In this document: piece by piece, positions 33,533-47,172 of the stretch
Layout of the letters: every line of letters starts with the position of its first letter
Position numbering within the stretch: the first letter of the stretch is position 1
Assembly: GCA_009760855.2 (NCBI GenBank)
Contig: WPIO01000001.1
Location: 12,571,501 to 12,635,500, forward strand
Direction of reading: 5' to 3'
DNA from: Cristatella mucedo
Taxonomy: Eukaryota > Bryozoa > Phylactolaemata > Cristatellidae
Length of the DNA: 64,000 bases
The notes under the pieces: generated by a model
What the model was told of the DNA's origin: nothing
The model's database searches: none
The model's input: the letters and a program-made list of their open reading frames with translations, nothing else
Made by a program: the position numbers and the translations under genes

Positions 33533-35677
33533 ATGGAAGAAGGAAAAAAAGAGCCGGATTTCTCAGCCAGTCTCCTTGCCCTGGATCCAACTGGCAAGCA
33601 AGAAGCGCTTGAAGACTTTTACAAAGAGGTATTCATATCTGCTAGAGACGGATTGCTTGCAGAGCTGAATCGCCTCCTCTGTTCCTGTACGCAAGAGTAT
33701 CGAGCCGCTGCTACGCGTTTCTACACGAAGACTTGCCGCGAGAAACTAACACCACTTGTAGTAGCAGCTAAGACAGGTCATCTAAGGATTGTCGAAGCCC
33801 TTGTAACATACTTTAACGTTGATATTGATCAGCCAGCCTCCGTCATGATGGACGACATCTTAAATGCCGATGCTACCGCTCTTTGGTGTGCGGCAGCATG
33901 GGGCCACTTCGACGTCGTCAAAGTGCTCGTAGCCGCTGGCGCCCGTGTTAATCACGCGTGTGCTCCACTTGGTGCTGCTTGCTACATAGGCGACATAGAT
34001 ATCGTTCTTTACTTGATTATTAATGGCGCCGACGTCAACTCGGTCGACGATCATGGTTGCACGTGCCTCATGCTTGCATCCTTTCACGGCGATGACGACG
34101 TGGTTCGCTGTCTTGTTGAACACGGAGCGAATATAGATCCTAGTCATGATTGTGGTACATCAGCTTTGCATTTGGCAGCCGAGGAAGGATATTTTGATAT
34201 AGTGACCTATTTAATCTCACACAATGCCTCCGTGTCGAAGAACGAGCATGGCCTGACCCCCATTATGGCAGCAGCAGTCAACGGCAGAGTGGACATAGTG
34301 GAATTGTTGGCTGCAAAACTGTCCTGTGGGCCCAAGGATCTCGTGGAAGCATACGAGCTTATTGCTGCTTCGTTTGCAAATGCTGGTGAGAATGAAAACT
34401 TGACATTGAGCTTCAATTACATGCATGCCGCGATGCTAGAGCGTGACCGTTGTGGACTCACGAAAAGTCCCGTGGAGACCCTGGAGGATTACGACTTTCA
34501 GAGGGAGTGCTGCTCTCTCGCTGAGCTCGCGGTGATCGAGGCTGACGATGCCAGACTTGGGCTGGAAGCCCTGCTAATGCAGGAGCGAATTCTAGGCCTC
34601 CAGCACCCAGCAGTGGCTTACCATTTGGAATATCGAGCTGCTCGGCTTGCAGAAGCCGGCGACTGCCGCCGTGGCCTGAGACTTTCACTGCGTGCCGCCC
34701 AGGCAAAGTTGAATAAGGATATTTGTATTAGTAGTGAACTGTGGAAGATCACAAAATCGCTTAGTTCAATGCTCAAGGCAGGGGAGCCAATTCCTTGTAG
34801 TCTACTGAAAAGGTCAATGGAGCTGGTGTGTCTAGACATTAGCTCTGCTCGTGTACAGAATGACAAGGAAGCTGAACCGGTGAGAATCGTGCATTTGCTT
34901 GTTTGCCAGCCATGCATCCGATCGTCGGGTTGAAGCAGCTCGCGGCGCCTGCTGTCGTCGTGGTCGTATCTGGCCCGACTTCGTACGATTTCTTTGCAGT
35001 AAGCCGCAGCTGCTGCTCCTGGGCGATCCCTTGCGATGCGATTGCTTTGAGCTCGCCGGTCTGGTCTTACACTTTTTGATCATATCCACTGTAACTCGCA
35101 TTTGTAGGCTGTGTACACCGACATGCACTCGATGTTGAACTTAGTAGAATTTGCCACGAAGTCCCAACTCTCCGAAGTGGAAAGCTTTGACCTCCACCGT
35201 GTTACCTATCGTTTCTGCAAGATGGATGTTCGACTGGGCAACGGCTTTAGCCTCCTGCACATGGCTGTGGCCCGTTGGACGTTTGATGATCTTCACAGGG
35301 GCGATGAGTTCAACTTTCCCAGCACCAAAGTTGCAGGTTGGCTGCTCGAATGCGGGCACAGCATCGACTGCCGCGATAATCTGGGCAACACTCCACTTCA
35401 CTTTGCCGTCCAGCTCGGGCACCCGATGGACGACTTCACAGAGCTGCACGACATAATCATGCTTATCTCCAAGTACGGCGGCCATCTAGACTGCACAAAC
35501 GTGCATGGAAAAACGGCCCTGCAGTGCTGTGCCACCAGGGTGGCCAAGGATATCCTCAGGCTGCAAATTAAGCCGCGACTGATGTGCCTAGCGGCTAGGG
35601 CTGTCAAGCGAACCGGCTCAGGCACCTACGAGGGCGTGCTGCCGAAAGACCTTCTGGACTTTGTGAACCTGCACTGA
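33533..35677 (+). CDS. fem-1-like: FEM-1-like protein, copy 3 (divergent, two exons)
   Basis: Predicted cullin-2 ligase substrate receptor of 638 aa. Exon 1 33533-34879 (449 codons), phase-0 intron 34880-35107 (GTGAGA...TTTGTAG, 228 bp), exon 2 35108-35677. Frame, splice sites and AATAAA (36098-36103) are intact although it differs from copies 1/2 at many residues (very roughly one in seven by eye), so selection has probably kept it functional. The fourth ankyrin repeat lacks four residues after NHA and reads APLGAACYIGDIDIV in place of RAACCLGYMDLI. The residue aligned with FEM1C Asp126 is Ile. The neighbourhood of the other pocket Asp is also altered (MMDDIL instead of MIDKTI). The VHL box (LMCLAARAV) and FVNLH end are unchanged, so the ligase-binding end is constant while the recognition end varies. 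Confidence 0.88.
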
Positions 35678-36103
35678 GAGTTGTGGGATTAAGGTTCAGT
35701 GGCTACTGCAGCGACTTCGTGCTAGCGTGTGACCTAAACTGTCGTCTCATTGCTCTCGTGTGGTGCTGCAGTCTTCTCGCTGGTCTTTCACCACCGAGCC
35801 GATTTCGCCTCGGCTGCTTGCGAGCACTCAACGGTGCTCCTGTTTTTTAATTTGTTGCTTTTGGCACTCATCGCTCGGCCTTCAAGAGCCGCGGGGGCAG
35901 GTGGCAGGCGCTGTGTAGTGGCATGTAGCACTAGATATGCTGTCGTGTGCATGTGCGTAAGCTGACTCGTCGAGCCACTGACTGACATGAGAGAGCTAAA
36001 TGTCGTGCTTCTTCTGAACACAACCATGACATTGCATCTGAAGCGTCTCGCGTGCTGCATTTCGTTATGGTCACTGGGCCCGGCGCAAATACCAACGAAT
36101 AAA
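35678..36103 (+). promoter_or_regulatory. 3' UTR and poly(A) signal of FEM-1 copy 3
   Basis: Noncoding sequence ending in AATAAA at 36098-36103. The long G run seen in copies 1 and 2 is only five G here. Confidence 0.7.
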
Positions 36104-37514
36104 TAGCTACGTCATTGGAGCTTTAACTCGTGCTCTATGCAGTATTCCAAAAGCTTCGCACACCGCTTGGCTTTAGCGTGTGCTCGATGTGTATCTGAAC
36201 GTTTCGTCCTAATACGGCTGTATCCCATACAGCCGAACAAGGAGTCTTGTTGCCGCTTCTTATTCGTAGTGGCCAGCCTTGCTATATACAGCACGAGTAT
36301 TTGCATGTGTATCTATTCGTGCTAACATTTAGATTAGCAAGTAAACGGAATTATGGCAGCAGACAGGCTGCATCCAGCGGTTCGCTTCAACAGCCCGGCA
36401 GTTTCGGCACTCGTGGATCGAAACTCGCCATAAGTCAATCGTGATTCTCAGACGCTACGGGAGGAAGCTCAAGGTTAACAAGCTAAGATATATCATTCAT
36501 TGGTGTAGCACCCAAGGAGAACGCTAGCCGATGACCTTAGTCGTTAGATGCGAGTACCAGAGCCTTGAGACTGGTGGTGACCCATGCTATTTGTGGTCAG
36601 GTCATCTCAAGTTGCTCTCTTGTCGTCACTGGTACTGACCTCTATTGGTTATAAGCATGTGCACTTAGCAGCGTTGTGTAGACCTGGCTGACCTCACATA
36701 CGATAACTTAAGGATGGGGTCACTAACCGTATGAGCTGCACAGTGCAAGCCGACCGATAGATAGCCGAACAGCTACAGGGCAGTATAAATGATCTGTGGC
36801 TTTGAGCTTGTGATAATGATTTCTGCCAGCAGCATTTTCCATCGACCACTGACTGACTTTCCAAGTTGCCTTTCGAGGCGTTATCCAGGATTAAACTTTA
36901 GGTATCGTCTGATTTAGAGGTCAAAATTGACCTGCCTGCCCCAGTGTAGGTGGCATGATGTAACTATGTAGGCGATAGTACACTGGTTTCATTGAAAATA
37001 GCACACATGTTGAGGACTTCCAATTGCCCACCCATGTGTCAAAAGTAGACTGTAGTAGTAGACTGAAAATGTATCGACTTTTTACTTACTCGGTCGTTGA
37101 AATTTGAAATATTCGACATCTATTGCAATCATTTTCTTTAGACCTTTAGACTTGAGACCTCGACGACAGCGCCAAATAGGCTATGGTTCGGTGCAGACTT
37201 TATAATGGCTAGGACTACTAAGCGAAAACTTGAAAACACGTGCAAATGATCGGGCCTTCTGTTCGTCTACTGGCTTACGAGGGCTATATTTGGACGTACC
37301 GATCTGTCTTAGCTAAATCTAGATTCAATATGAAGTTAGCTGAATCACAGATGCACAGCCCAGAAATGCCGGCTGATGCAGACCGTGCAACTTTCAAAGG
37401 GCTCCCTGGTCCACCTTGCCTAGTGATCTTTGCAGTGATCTGGTAGATAGCTATTTCTAGCTTCTTTGTCGCTGATCACTTCGTAGCAACTCATTGTCTT
37501 CATGGTTCTGTCAC
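36104..37514. other. Intergenic, no gene seen
   Basis: Counterpart of 4436-5854, here very close to unit 2 in spite of the divergent gene upstream. A 68-codon frame at 37240-37446 is open in this unit but interrupted in units 1 and 2. Confidence 0.5.
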
Positions 37515-38011
37515 TCACCTTTAGGTCCTTTCATTGCCTGGCTCAAGTCTACCGATCAGACCTCCTATTAAACCGGGATAGGCATGGAAGCACCCACTTT
37601 TCATAATCAAATCGCTTAGCTAGACCTCATAAGAGCCTAACGTTGTTTTGGAGACCGTCTCTTTATTTTGTATCCTCCCAAAGCTTGAAATTCGCTCGGA
37701 CTGACGTCACAATATTCGCTGACTTGACAACATTTAAAAAGAAGCTAAAACGCATCGATTTATCGTAGCATTTATTGGGTCACTGTAAGTCGTCCTTTGC
37801 GTGCTTATGCTTGCAGATGCAGTGAGCATACTGCCACCAACTTGATTTGCATGTTGGCCCTCTGCATATCACCTCCTAACGTGCTATGCTTGTTGGCATT
37901 GAGCATGCTACCACTGACCGTTCGATCATGCTTCTTTTGCAGTATTGGTAAAGCGCCTAGTTGAGACTAATTTCTCTGAGGACATCATACAAATATATTA
38001 TTATTATTATC
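37515..38011 (+). repeat. LINE 3' end with (ATT)n tail, unit 3
   Basis: Counterpart of 5855-6350; the TTA/ATT tail (about 37996-38010) is the shortest of the three. Confidence 0.6.
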
Positions 38012-40926
38012 CTTTTACGCTTGCACCAATCGAATTTAAAAGTAAACCGAAATTTTTGAAAGGAATATTTGCAACGGACAAGATACCAATGGTCGTTTGG
38101 TGTGTGGAGGCCCACCCTCACAGCTCACTCTCAGGCTTCGACACTTACTGAGCAGCTACGTTGAGGGCTCGAGAAGACTTGAAAAAATTTTTATGGCTTG
38201 CTTAGTTAGCAGGCTCATCCGAGCTGCGATAATAGGACCTGAGCTGCTATCTTTTCTCTTGCAGTGAGTGATAAAGGATGGATTTTTGCACGACTTGAAC
38301 CTACAAATTCCTTTGTTGCAGTACTCGAACCTACGTACTAGATAGCGAAGTGCAAGAATGCCCCTTGGCTAAGACCTTGGAGCTCGCTAGGCATGTGAAT
38401 GCAAAACTTAGTATTTTCAGCTGACTAATTGTTTGAGCTCCTACAAAAGCTGAAGCTAAGTTAATAAGAAGTAAGCTTTCAGAATGGAAAATATGTCTTT
38501 TCGTTACTTGCCTGCTGAAAAGCGTAATTTTGTATAGGTACATTTCGCTGGGTGTCAGCTGCTATGTGGCTGTGGTTCCACCGGTAAGAAACGGGCCCGG
38601 GAGCAGGACGAACCTTGTCGTTGCTTGGCGAGACCTCTGTTTATTTAACTCCATTGTATGCTCATAACTCATCTTACGCTCAACGTAACTCAAAGTAAAT
38701 ATCGCGTTCTGGATACTGGCGGGGGAGGATTTACTTGCCGTATTACAATCTATCAAGCGGCATAGCACCAGCACTTTGAAAAATCGTTTGACATAGCTTG
38801 TTTTTCTTAGCGGTGTACTATCATCGGTGACTTCAGTTTGAAGGTGTTCCTGAAACCAAACAAGTCCAATTGCAAGTTCAATGGGTGGAGACAGCCCTCA
38901 GCATTCCCTGCCTGTGCTAATCTGAGTTTCTAATTTAACAATGGGACATCTGAAATGTTAGCTTGAGGTAATGAGCTGTTTAAAAGCTAATGTCCGCACC
39001 ATGGTCTTTTATCATCCGAATGCATCCGGAGTTTGAAGCCTAATCCCATCAGCAACCGATAAAGATGGTCAAGCGCAAATAATTAAATGATGCTTCATAA
39101 GCAGGAATGTCACACATATCACTCTGAAAGTTAAAAATTAATAAATATAAATTCATATAAAACCTTATAAAAACCGATTCTCTTTTGAGCGACTTTACTA
39201 AAGCCAGACAGGAATCGTGTTAATTGGTCATCTAAACTTGAAAACCTTCAAAATACAACGTAAGGACGATTAAATCTGATTGAGAAAAGGCGGTCAGAAT
39301 CTTGTAGTGTTTTTGCTTCTTTTTTACTATTTCCTTATTAGCAGAAGTCATTAGTTTCAGCCTTCGGAACCATAAGAATTGTAGGCTTGGCCCCGAGTTA
39401 TTTGAAGTTCCTTGGGGGCACAGCCAAACGACCAGATTCAGAAGAGCAGGTGGTGCCACGGGAGGTCTGAAAGTATTTCGGATAGGCCTATTTGAGCAAA
39501 ACATGGTATGAGTTTAAGGTTTTTCTGACGATTACATCGGCAAGTTAGAGGGCGTAGGAGTTATTTAATGAAATGGACTGACAACCGATAATTAAACACA
39601 CCCTACTTTTCCTTCTCAACAAATGAAGGCTGCCTGTTGACATCAACTCTTTGAAATATTGCATTAATATCGGATTAGAAACTCTGTATCACAGTGCCTG
39701 TGATATCCAGGGCGAGATGACAAGTGCTCACGAGTGACTTGATGATCTATAGGATTACAAACTGCAATTTAAGTGGATCGCTTGGTGTAGCTTTCGAGCG
39801 CAAGTGTCGGTGGTCGGATTAGAGGATTTGTGTAAATAAAATAGACCGTTCCGATAAGTTAAACCTCACCTGCCAGCGAACGCAGATAAACGTGGGTCGG
39901 CGTGTTTGAACAAATCTACAGCACGGTTACTTCTGATGCCTATCTTTCTGTGCAAAAGTAGATATAGCGTCGTTTGAGAAGTTTCGTTTGAGTTGTAGCA
40001 TCCGTCGGTAGTTATTGAAGTCCTCCGTTCCAGTCATAAAAACATTCACCACAATATCCCATTCCTCAGTTGTTGGGATTGATCTCTGTGGGCTTATTCT
40101 AGTAGATATATTTCAGGTAGTTGCTGGAAACAGGCTTTGTTCTTGCCACGTGCTAATCAGTCAAAAGTTTAACGAAGTATTTAAGATTTCTGATAAGCTG
40201 GCAACAATTGCGTCGAGCCGCCACCTACAACACAGCATTATGCCGTGGCTGACGAAGCTTTGAGGTTCGGCCCGAACTGTCCAACCCCTTGCGCTTGCTA
40301 TTCAGCTCGCCCGTTTGGCTGAACGTTGCTGTCAGTCAACGGTGGGCCGCCCCGGCGTACCCAGAACCTAAACAACGTATATAGGCCGGCCATTGTCCGA
40401 CGCTGAGACATACAGTCTTAGGAGCTACTGCTTGGCGCTCTGTTCACAATTAAAACTGACTACTTTCAAACGTTTCTTTCTCAACAGCATTTCGCCTTTA
40501 GAGCTCCACAAATTGCGTCTGCTAGCATTACTACTTTAGTCTTCACTGTTTCACGTTACTTTCTAGTCGGGCGCTTCATTAGCCGCGGCAACAGAAGCAA
40601 CGACCAACACTCGAGAAACCACGCCATGGATTCCGCTTTGGCAAGCGTGCAAAAGTACCTAAATACGACATCTAGATAAGCATGTCTTGCGCGCGCCTCT
40701 GAAATTGAAATTAGAGCTAACTCCTTACCTTGGGTCACTGGTTAGGCAATTGACACCGCGAAGCGTCGTGCTACTAACACGGGATATTCCCCAAAGCACC
40801 TATTATCCTTGAATTTAGGGCATTTCACATAGTCTGCTATTACCCATGCTCTTATAAAAATAAATACATGAATAGAAATATATATGTATACATATATATA
40901 CAAGCACATATATGTATACATACATG
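38012..40926. other. Intergenic, no gene seen
   Basis: Counterpart of 6351-9259. Divergence from units 1 and 2 rises from about 39280 onwards (for example 39290-39600 and 40020-40330). Confidence 0.5.
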
Positions 40927-40966
<40 letters not shown>

Positions 40967-41034
40967 TAGATAGATAGATAGATATATGTGCGTGTGTGTG
41001 TGCGTGTGCGTGTGTGTGTATGTGTGTGTTTGTA
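40927..41034. repeat. (TA)n(TAGA)n(TG)n microsatellite, unit 3
   Basis: The same locus as in units 1 and 2 with a short TA tract, about five TAGA units absent from the other units, and a TG/CG tract. Confidence 0.9.
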
Positions 41035-42237
41035 TAAATAAGAGAACAAACATTTAGTAGTTAGTACCATCCAAGTCAACGCTTGCGCCTTCCGCGAGGC
41101 TACCTAGATCTGCAGCCGTCGGCGCCCTGATAACATAACACTTCCAACGCTAAAACGGCCACGACGATGTTCACGGCCGCGGTTTTGTGGGACCAGGATA
41201 GATAGATATACGCACTCATAAATGGAAAGGTAAGCGAAGCAAACTTCAGAACAGACAAGTCTAGTGGGTCACTTTACAACAGCACGTCGCTCTTTCCTTA
41301 ACCGCGACGTCCTTAGTCTCGCCGTGTGAAACAGCTCAGAAAGAATATTCCCTCAGAAAGAGTAAATACCCTGGAGAACACGTGTTTTCAGCTTATTTTT
41401 AATTCCATCTAATCACAAAGCGACAGCCGGTAGGCGTTTCCTAGCATAGGGATCGCGGGTGGTCGGGATCCTTTCTGTGAGCCCTACCAGGCAGTAAATA
41501 CATTTAAATCTAGCGGCCATCCTTCAGCCTATATGCTGCAAGTCCGATAGTCGCTTCTGGCGTCTGCTACCGCGTGTACTGAATTTGAATATTTATACCC
41601 CTTGCTAAACCCGCTTCCCCTATGCAGCGTTTCCCGTATATTGTCTTTTATTCACGAGATGGTCCAGGGCGTCACGACGTGATCCGTGATATGTGCATAC
41701 TATTACTTTTTTGTCTGAAAGCAAAACATCGTGCATGTCATTCCCAAAAAAGGTTCTTAGCGTGGTGAGTTGTCATCTACGTGAATATTTCTTCCTATTA
41801 CCGAACGAGCATCCCTAAGAACATAGCTGCTAGGTAGAATCTATAAGAGAGATTTGCTGCGTTTAGTGATTTATTCCTGCTGACATGTTGCGGGTGCCTT
41901 TTCTTCTGGGCAGGTATAACTTTACACAACGAGCCGAATCATTGTTCGCAGCTAAACTCGAGAAGAATATGAACGAAGTAGATTTATTTGGATCGATATC
42001 GGTTCTGTTTTTACGGCTCGCCTCTCATCTCTTGTTTCGAGTCACCCATCGCACTCAGTTGCTTTCTGGGCAAGTCACAGCAACAGACAATGCAAATGAA
42101 CTGGCCTAAATGCTGTCCTCATCGGGCTTCAGCAACAAGAACAATGATATTAAGACATTTGCAGTGCTCTCCCGAAGAACTAAATGACCTAGTCACTTTA
42201 CACGAAGTCTAAGTATTGTCTAGTGAAGTGGGTACTT
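41035..42237. other. Intergenic with empty RetA site, unit 3
   Basis: Unit sequence without a gene. GCGGCCATCCTTCAGCC near 41512-41529 is the uninterrupted counterpart of the RetA target. Confidence 0.6.
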
Positions 42238-42491
42238 TGTGGCCTGTGTTTCACTGTATCTATGATCCGATTACAGACCTTAGGCTCGCCGGCACAATGC
42301 CGGTGCAGGCAGACCGGTAATGCCCTAAACCACCCCACGGTCTAACAGCAGGTGGCTGTGGCGTAGGGACGGGCTGCTGCCTAGCTGAGGTCTGGCGGCC
42401 GTCGTCCATCTTCAGGCTTGCTTTGTCCTCCAGACGGCTCACAGTATGAATGTGGCTCGGATGGAGCTGGAGAAAGAGGAAAATCCAACCT

Positions 42492-42565
<74 letters not shown>

Positions 42566-45500
42566 CAGTTGGAAAGAAAACAGCTGAGTTTTTGGTAAGC
42601 GCAGCAGGCACGAACGAGAATACACGCTTCTGACAACCAGCTTCGGTGTTGTGCCTGCTTTCGCGCACGCACCTAGTTGGGAGAGCATTATTAACTACAA
42701 ACTATTTCTTGGCGGGATCAGCTGTGTGGCCCGTGTGTCTGAAAGTAACACTAATGGTAGTACCAATTTCGCCATTCGACGGCAGCTGACTTTGCTGAAT
42801 GGCTGAATAGGTCTGAAAGATTGGCCAAGACACAAGGAGTTAATGAGTTGCAAAATATTCTGTCGCTATTCCTTAGATGTGGGGCATACTACGTATATTA
42901 AGGCGTCCCTGATGCGTCTAAGGAAGATTATGCCCCGGTAAGAAAAGCACTGCTGGCAGCATTCTCGTTGAATTACTTTGATCCCTATGATGAAATCGCC
43001 TCCAGTCGCCTCGCTGAAGGCAAACGTGCTTGTTTTTTGGTCGGACTTAAATCAATGAATGGGCTGGCTGAGCTGGTGGCTGACGATTTTTTCAGATGTG
43101 CCTTCGTCGCTGGGCTGCCCGAGGCCGGAAAGAGGTACATCCAAGCCTCGTGCAACCTCGCTGACATGCCGAGGCATATTCTCGTCGAGAAGGCTCGCGT
43201 CGTAGTGAAGGCGAGCGGCACTCCAAAGGCGGCAGATAGTGGTTTCGCATCCTGTTCTCGTTCGGGATGGCGTACCCAGGCTCCGAATCGCTGGGATGTT
43301 GGGTGTTTTCCGTGCAAGGCCTCTTTGTGCATTCGAGCCGTGATTGTCCTTCTGAAGCAGCACCGTATTCGCGGGAAGCACAGTTATGTCCGTATGACCA
43401 TTCAATATCTCGCTGCTGACTGCTCGGATCGGGCTGTCGTCCCAATTTGGCCAAAAAAATGATAGTGCTGTTCCTTTATAGTGCACCTTCCTTCAGTCGG
43501 TGCTTTCAACGAAAACTTCGAGTGGTCTTCGATTGGGAATTCTGGGTTCCCGAGGTCCATCATTTCGACTGTATTTGCTAACTCTATGAGGGTTAGAAAT
43601 CGGTACGAGGGGGTCGCGATGATGAATGAATCAATGGCTGTCTGCTAGTCCACGTGTGTTGTGATGGTGGCCCTTTTCGGACAAATGAAAGGTCTTGCCT
43701 GCCTCGTCTCAGATGTCATTCATGGTTTCGGGTTACTACTCGGTACGGATGCCATTTAATTTTTTCGGTGGCCTGGTTATCGGTCCCTCTTCTTGGCAAA
43801 TTGAGTTCTTGGGCCAACGAGGAATTCCAGAGCCACACCAGTGCCGTTCCGATGCCTCGGTGGTGGCGTCTGCTGGTGCCAAACAGGCTGTAGCATCATC
43901 GACCGCTGACATACTGGTTAAGGACACGGACCTCAACGGCAGTATTCCATCGGGGATGCTAGTCACTCGAGTGGTAGTAGACAAATCGCCGTGTCGTCCC
44001 CCATTTGACGAACCATATCGCTTTGTACCATGTGCAAGAGGAAATTCGTGCCGATCACGAAAAAACTGGGAGAGTCGATCAAGAAGACTGGCTGCAGTTA
44101 TTCGTTGGTCATTGTGATGGCCTGTTCCCTCTAACAGCCGTCGTACAGGCAAGCAAGTGCAAGGTGAGGCTCGTAACACACTATGGCGAACTAAATCGGT
44201 TTATTTTAAGTCACACGGCAGACGGCCTGTGTCTACCACTAAGCTCAAAGCGTAGCGACGGCTTGGCCTGAACGTGATCATAATTGTCCTGCGAAAAGCA
44301 TACTTGCAGATGCAGGTTAATGCTGCTACCTGACAATATCAGGTCGTGGAGTGCAAAGGCCGTCGCTATTGCCTCAGTCAACTAGGTTTCGTACTTGATG
44401 TCGCCCCGAAAAGAATGACCGCGACTCGGACAAAGGTCCTGTCCGTGAATGAGTATGTACATGTACTGATTTGTTTGCTGGTGAAATTGTCGTCAACAAC
44501 AGCGCCGTCTCAATTGCTGAGGCAATCGACTTGCTATGAACGGTTGGTTTGGAGGCGAAGCCGCCGGAAAGCATAGTGTGCGGAAGGGTTCTTGGCCAAT
44601 GGGTATGCAGGCCGTAGGAAGGTGAGGAGCTTCTTTAGCAATGATATAACGTAGTGAGCCTATTTCCTGGAGTCCTATTGCGAAGGCAGCGGTTTTCGTA
44701 GTGAGAGCAGCTGATCGGGCATTTCCAAGTCGTAGGCTGGCTTCCATCACCCTGCACTTACTAAAAAAGATCAGCTGGTGACGTCGGTTAGGGCTCAGTC
44801 GTTAGTTAAAATGTCTTAGCCAAGGCGATCGAATTGCCGCAACGATTTCGTGCCGACGATCCAGTTTCAGTCAGTTGGAATGTACCGAATCTGGATAGTG
44901 GCATCATCTGGCGTGACCCCAGTACCCTTGCTGTCGGCATATGCATGGATATATGAAGAAGAATCGTAGCTGATTCCTACTGGCTGCTAAAAGCTGACGA
45001 CATAGCTCACATCAACCTTGCTGACCTGGAGGCCGTCACCAAAAGCCTAAATTCTGGCTATTGCTTGGTCATTGTGGCAGCTAGAAAATCGGACTGACTC
45101 AGCAACTGTTCATGAATGGCTACAATTACTGCTCGTTGGAGATAATTCTGTACAAGCCAATGGTATAGGAAAGGCGCCTAAAAAATCAGTCTAGCATTGA
45201 TCGCCGACACGGTGTCAGAGTGTTGACTGAAGGATCGGTAGTCCTGGTGCAATCGTTCAACAATAAACCAGTTGACGCTAGTTTCTCAGAAATGGATGAG
45301 GGTGAATGTAAGATCTCTTGCGCTTCCAGAGTATGCATCTTTAAAGTCGGTCGGCGTAGACTTTAAGATTTTCGACAGCTTTCGCCTCTTTGGGGTAGAC
45401 AGGACACTTTACTTCGCCAGAATGTGCCACCCGGAAGGTTTTACCTGGCGAAAGGACATCAATGCCCTCGTGAAGGCTTGCCCTCGTTTCAAGTCGGTCG

Positions 45501-46290
45501 ATCCTGCACCAGTCGCATGGTGTCCACCCGTGCTGAAGATGAGTGAGAACTGGTAGCGCCTGGCCGGAGATGTAACACATTTTAAGGGCCAAAAATATTT
45601 GACCGTGGTAGATTGTGGGCCGAGTGGTTTGGCTATTTGGAGGCGAATACCTGACCTTGAAGAAAAATATTTGGTTCAAAATCTTGGCGAACTTCTTAGG
45701 GTGTGTCGCCCTCGACTGAAGTTGCTCATAGATAACGGCTCAAGTTTTCATCAACAGCTTTTTTCGCTCTTTCCGATCGTTGGGCCGGGAAGCCCATCTA
45801 CCGTTTCGCCTATAAATTCTCCGGCAAAGGCATCGATGAGCGAAATCAGGCGACCATCAGGGAAATTACAGCTCGCACTGGTAAGGACGTTCTGATGATG
45901 CATCAATACAACATCTCGCCAACGGCAGGTTTGCACCAAAAATTGATGCCCAGCGTAAGGTGTTCTCCGATGAGTGGAAAAGCCCCCTCCTCAGGGCATA
46001 GACGAATCTGGGCCTGAGGGTGGCTAATTAGGTGGTCGGCCTGCGATTTTTTATGAAGCCCCCGCCCACGGCACTCGTTCCACGACAGAGTCTCCTGAGG
46101 GCACGGTGACCAACGATTGCCAGGGCGTTTGAATCGAGACCGAAGGTTTGCGTCGCCATATCTACGACCTGCGTCTCATACCAGGGCAGGAAGAGGCGCC
46201 CCCTCCATCTGAAGGCGACAGAAATGAACCAGGGCAGCTTTCCGGGCATGCTGTGACTCTTCCTAACCGTCTCCATGACAATGTTTTGAC
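42238..46290 (+). mobile_element. RetB in unit 3: decayed, 3' LTR missing
   Basis: 5' LTR about 42238-42699 with a long GA tract (42496-42558). Gag C-terminal half open at 42968-43462, ending in the A AAA AAA heptamer (43453-43459). Protease, RT, RNase H and integrase pieces follow over several frames with stops; the linker and integrase finger are open at 45272-45556, and the C-terminal module RRHIYDLRLIPGQEEAP lies near 46148-46200. The element ends just after the integrase C-terminus (GACAATGTTTTGAC, about 46280-46293). No 3' LTR follows; a rearrangement has replaced it. Confidence 0.8.
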
Positions 46291-46312
46291 AATGGAAGAA
46301 GGAAAAGAAGTG
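46291..46312 (+). pseudogene. 22-bp FEM-1 start fragment at a rearrangement junction
   Basis: The sequence GACAATGGAAGAAGGAAAAG plus AG is identical to the FEM-1 start-codon region (compare 1877-1898). It is fused directly to the RetB integrase end on the left and to unrelated sequence on the right. It is probably the scar of a deletion that removed the LTR, promoter and almost all of a FEM-1 gene. Confidence 0.55.
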
Positions 46313-46949
46313 TCCACACAGTGGCAGCCTGGTAAACCGTTGTTGCCCGGCACACCGTCAGCGATTGCTGATATTGCTTGTGGTCCTTTTGTCGCCGCCT
46401 TCTCTCCGACAAGCATTTGCTAGCTCAGCGCTCAGCAGTCGGGCGTTACCTACAGGGCTAGCCAGCGCTGTTACCAGAGCCTCGCGAAGCAGACGGTAGT
46501 CATCCTTGATTCCCTTTGGCATGTAAGAATACACATAGAAGGTGTTTCCTTCCCGGAAGAGAGGCAGTTGTTTGTGCCAGATAGTCGGATTGACACCGTA
46601 CAGCTCGAGCCGCAGCTCTGAGTCAAGCAGCCAAGTTGCGAAGTCGTCACCGACTTGAAAATGCTCAAGCAACATTGCTGTCACCGCCGCCGCCGGAAAT
46701 AGCTTGTATTCTGAATTATCGCCGTGAACGGCACCGAACACCAGCCGACGAGAAACTCCACCAGTTTATTCGCCCTACACATGGAGCAGAGTGAAGCACG
46801 ACTCTCCTCGCCCCTCTCGCCCACCGGAGTCCCCAGAGTCCATTGTCAAAACAAATACTAATAGCACGTCCGGGCTGCTTACCACATCGGGTGTCATAGC
46901 CCACTCGCACAGCGATTAGGGGCAGTGTCATCAATTAAATAAAACCACA
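46313..46949 (-). mobile_element. gag: RetC-family fragment, minus strand (LTR and gag 5' part)
   Basis: On the minus strand, an LTR at 46949-46705 (245 bp, the same length as the RetC LTRs at 56809 and 60553, starting TGTGG and ending ATACA) is followed by AGCTATTTCCGG and a gag frame with an ATG near 46660. The gag frame reads to 46358 and has the family stretches GDDFATWLLDSE and LPLFREGNTFYVY. It is cut off by the junction at about 46312. It is the same superfamily as RetA/RetC gag but a distinct lineage. Confidence 0.75.
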
Positions 46950-47172
<223 letters not shown>

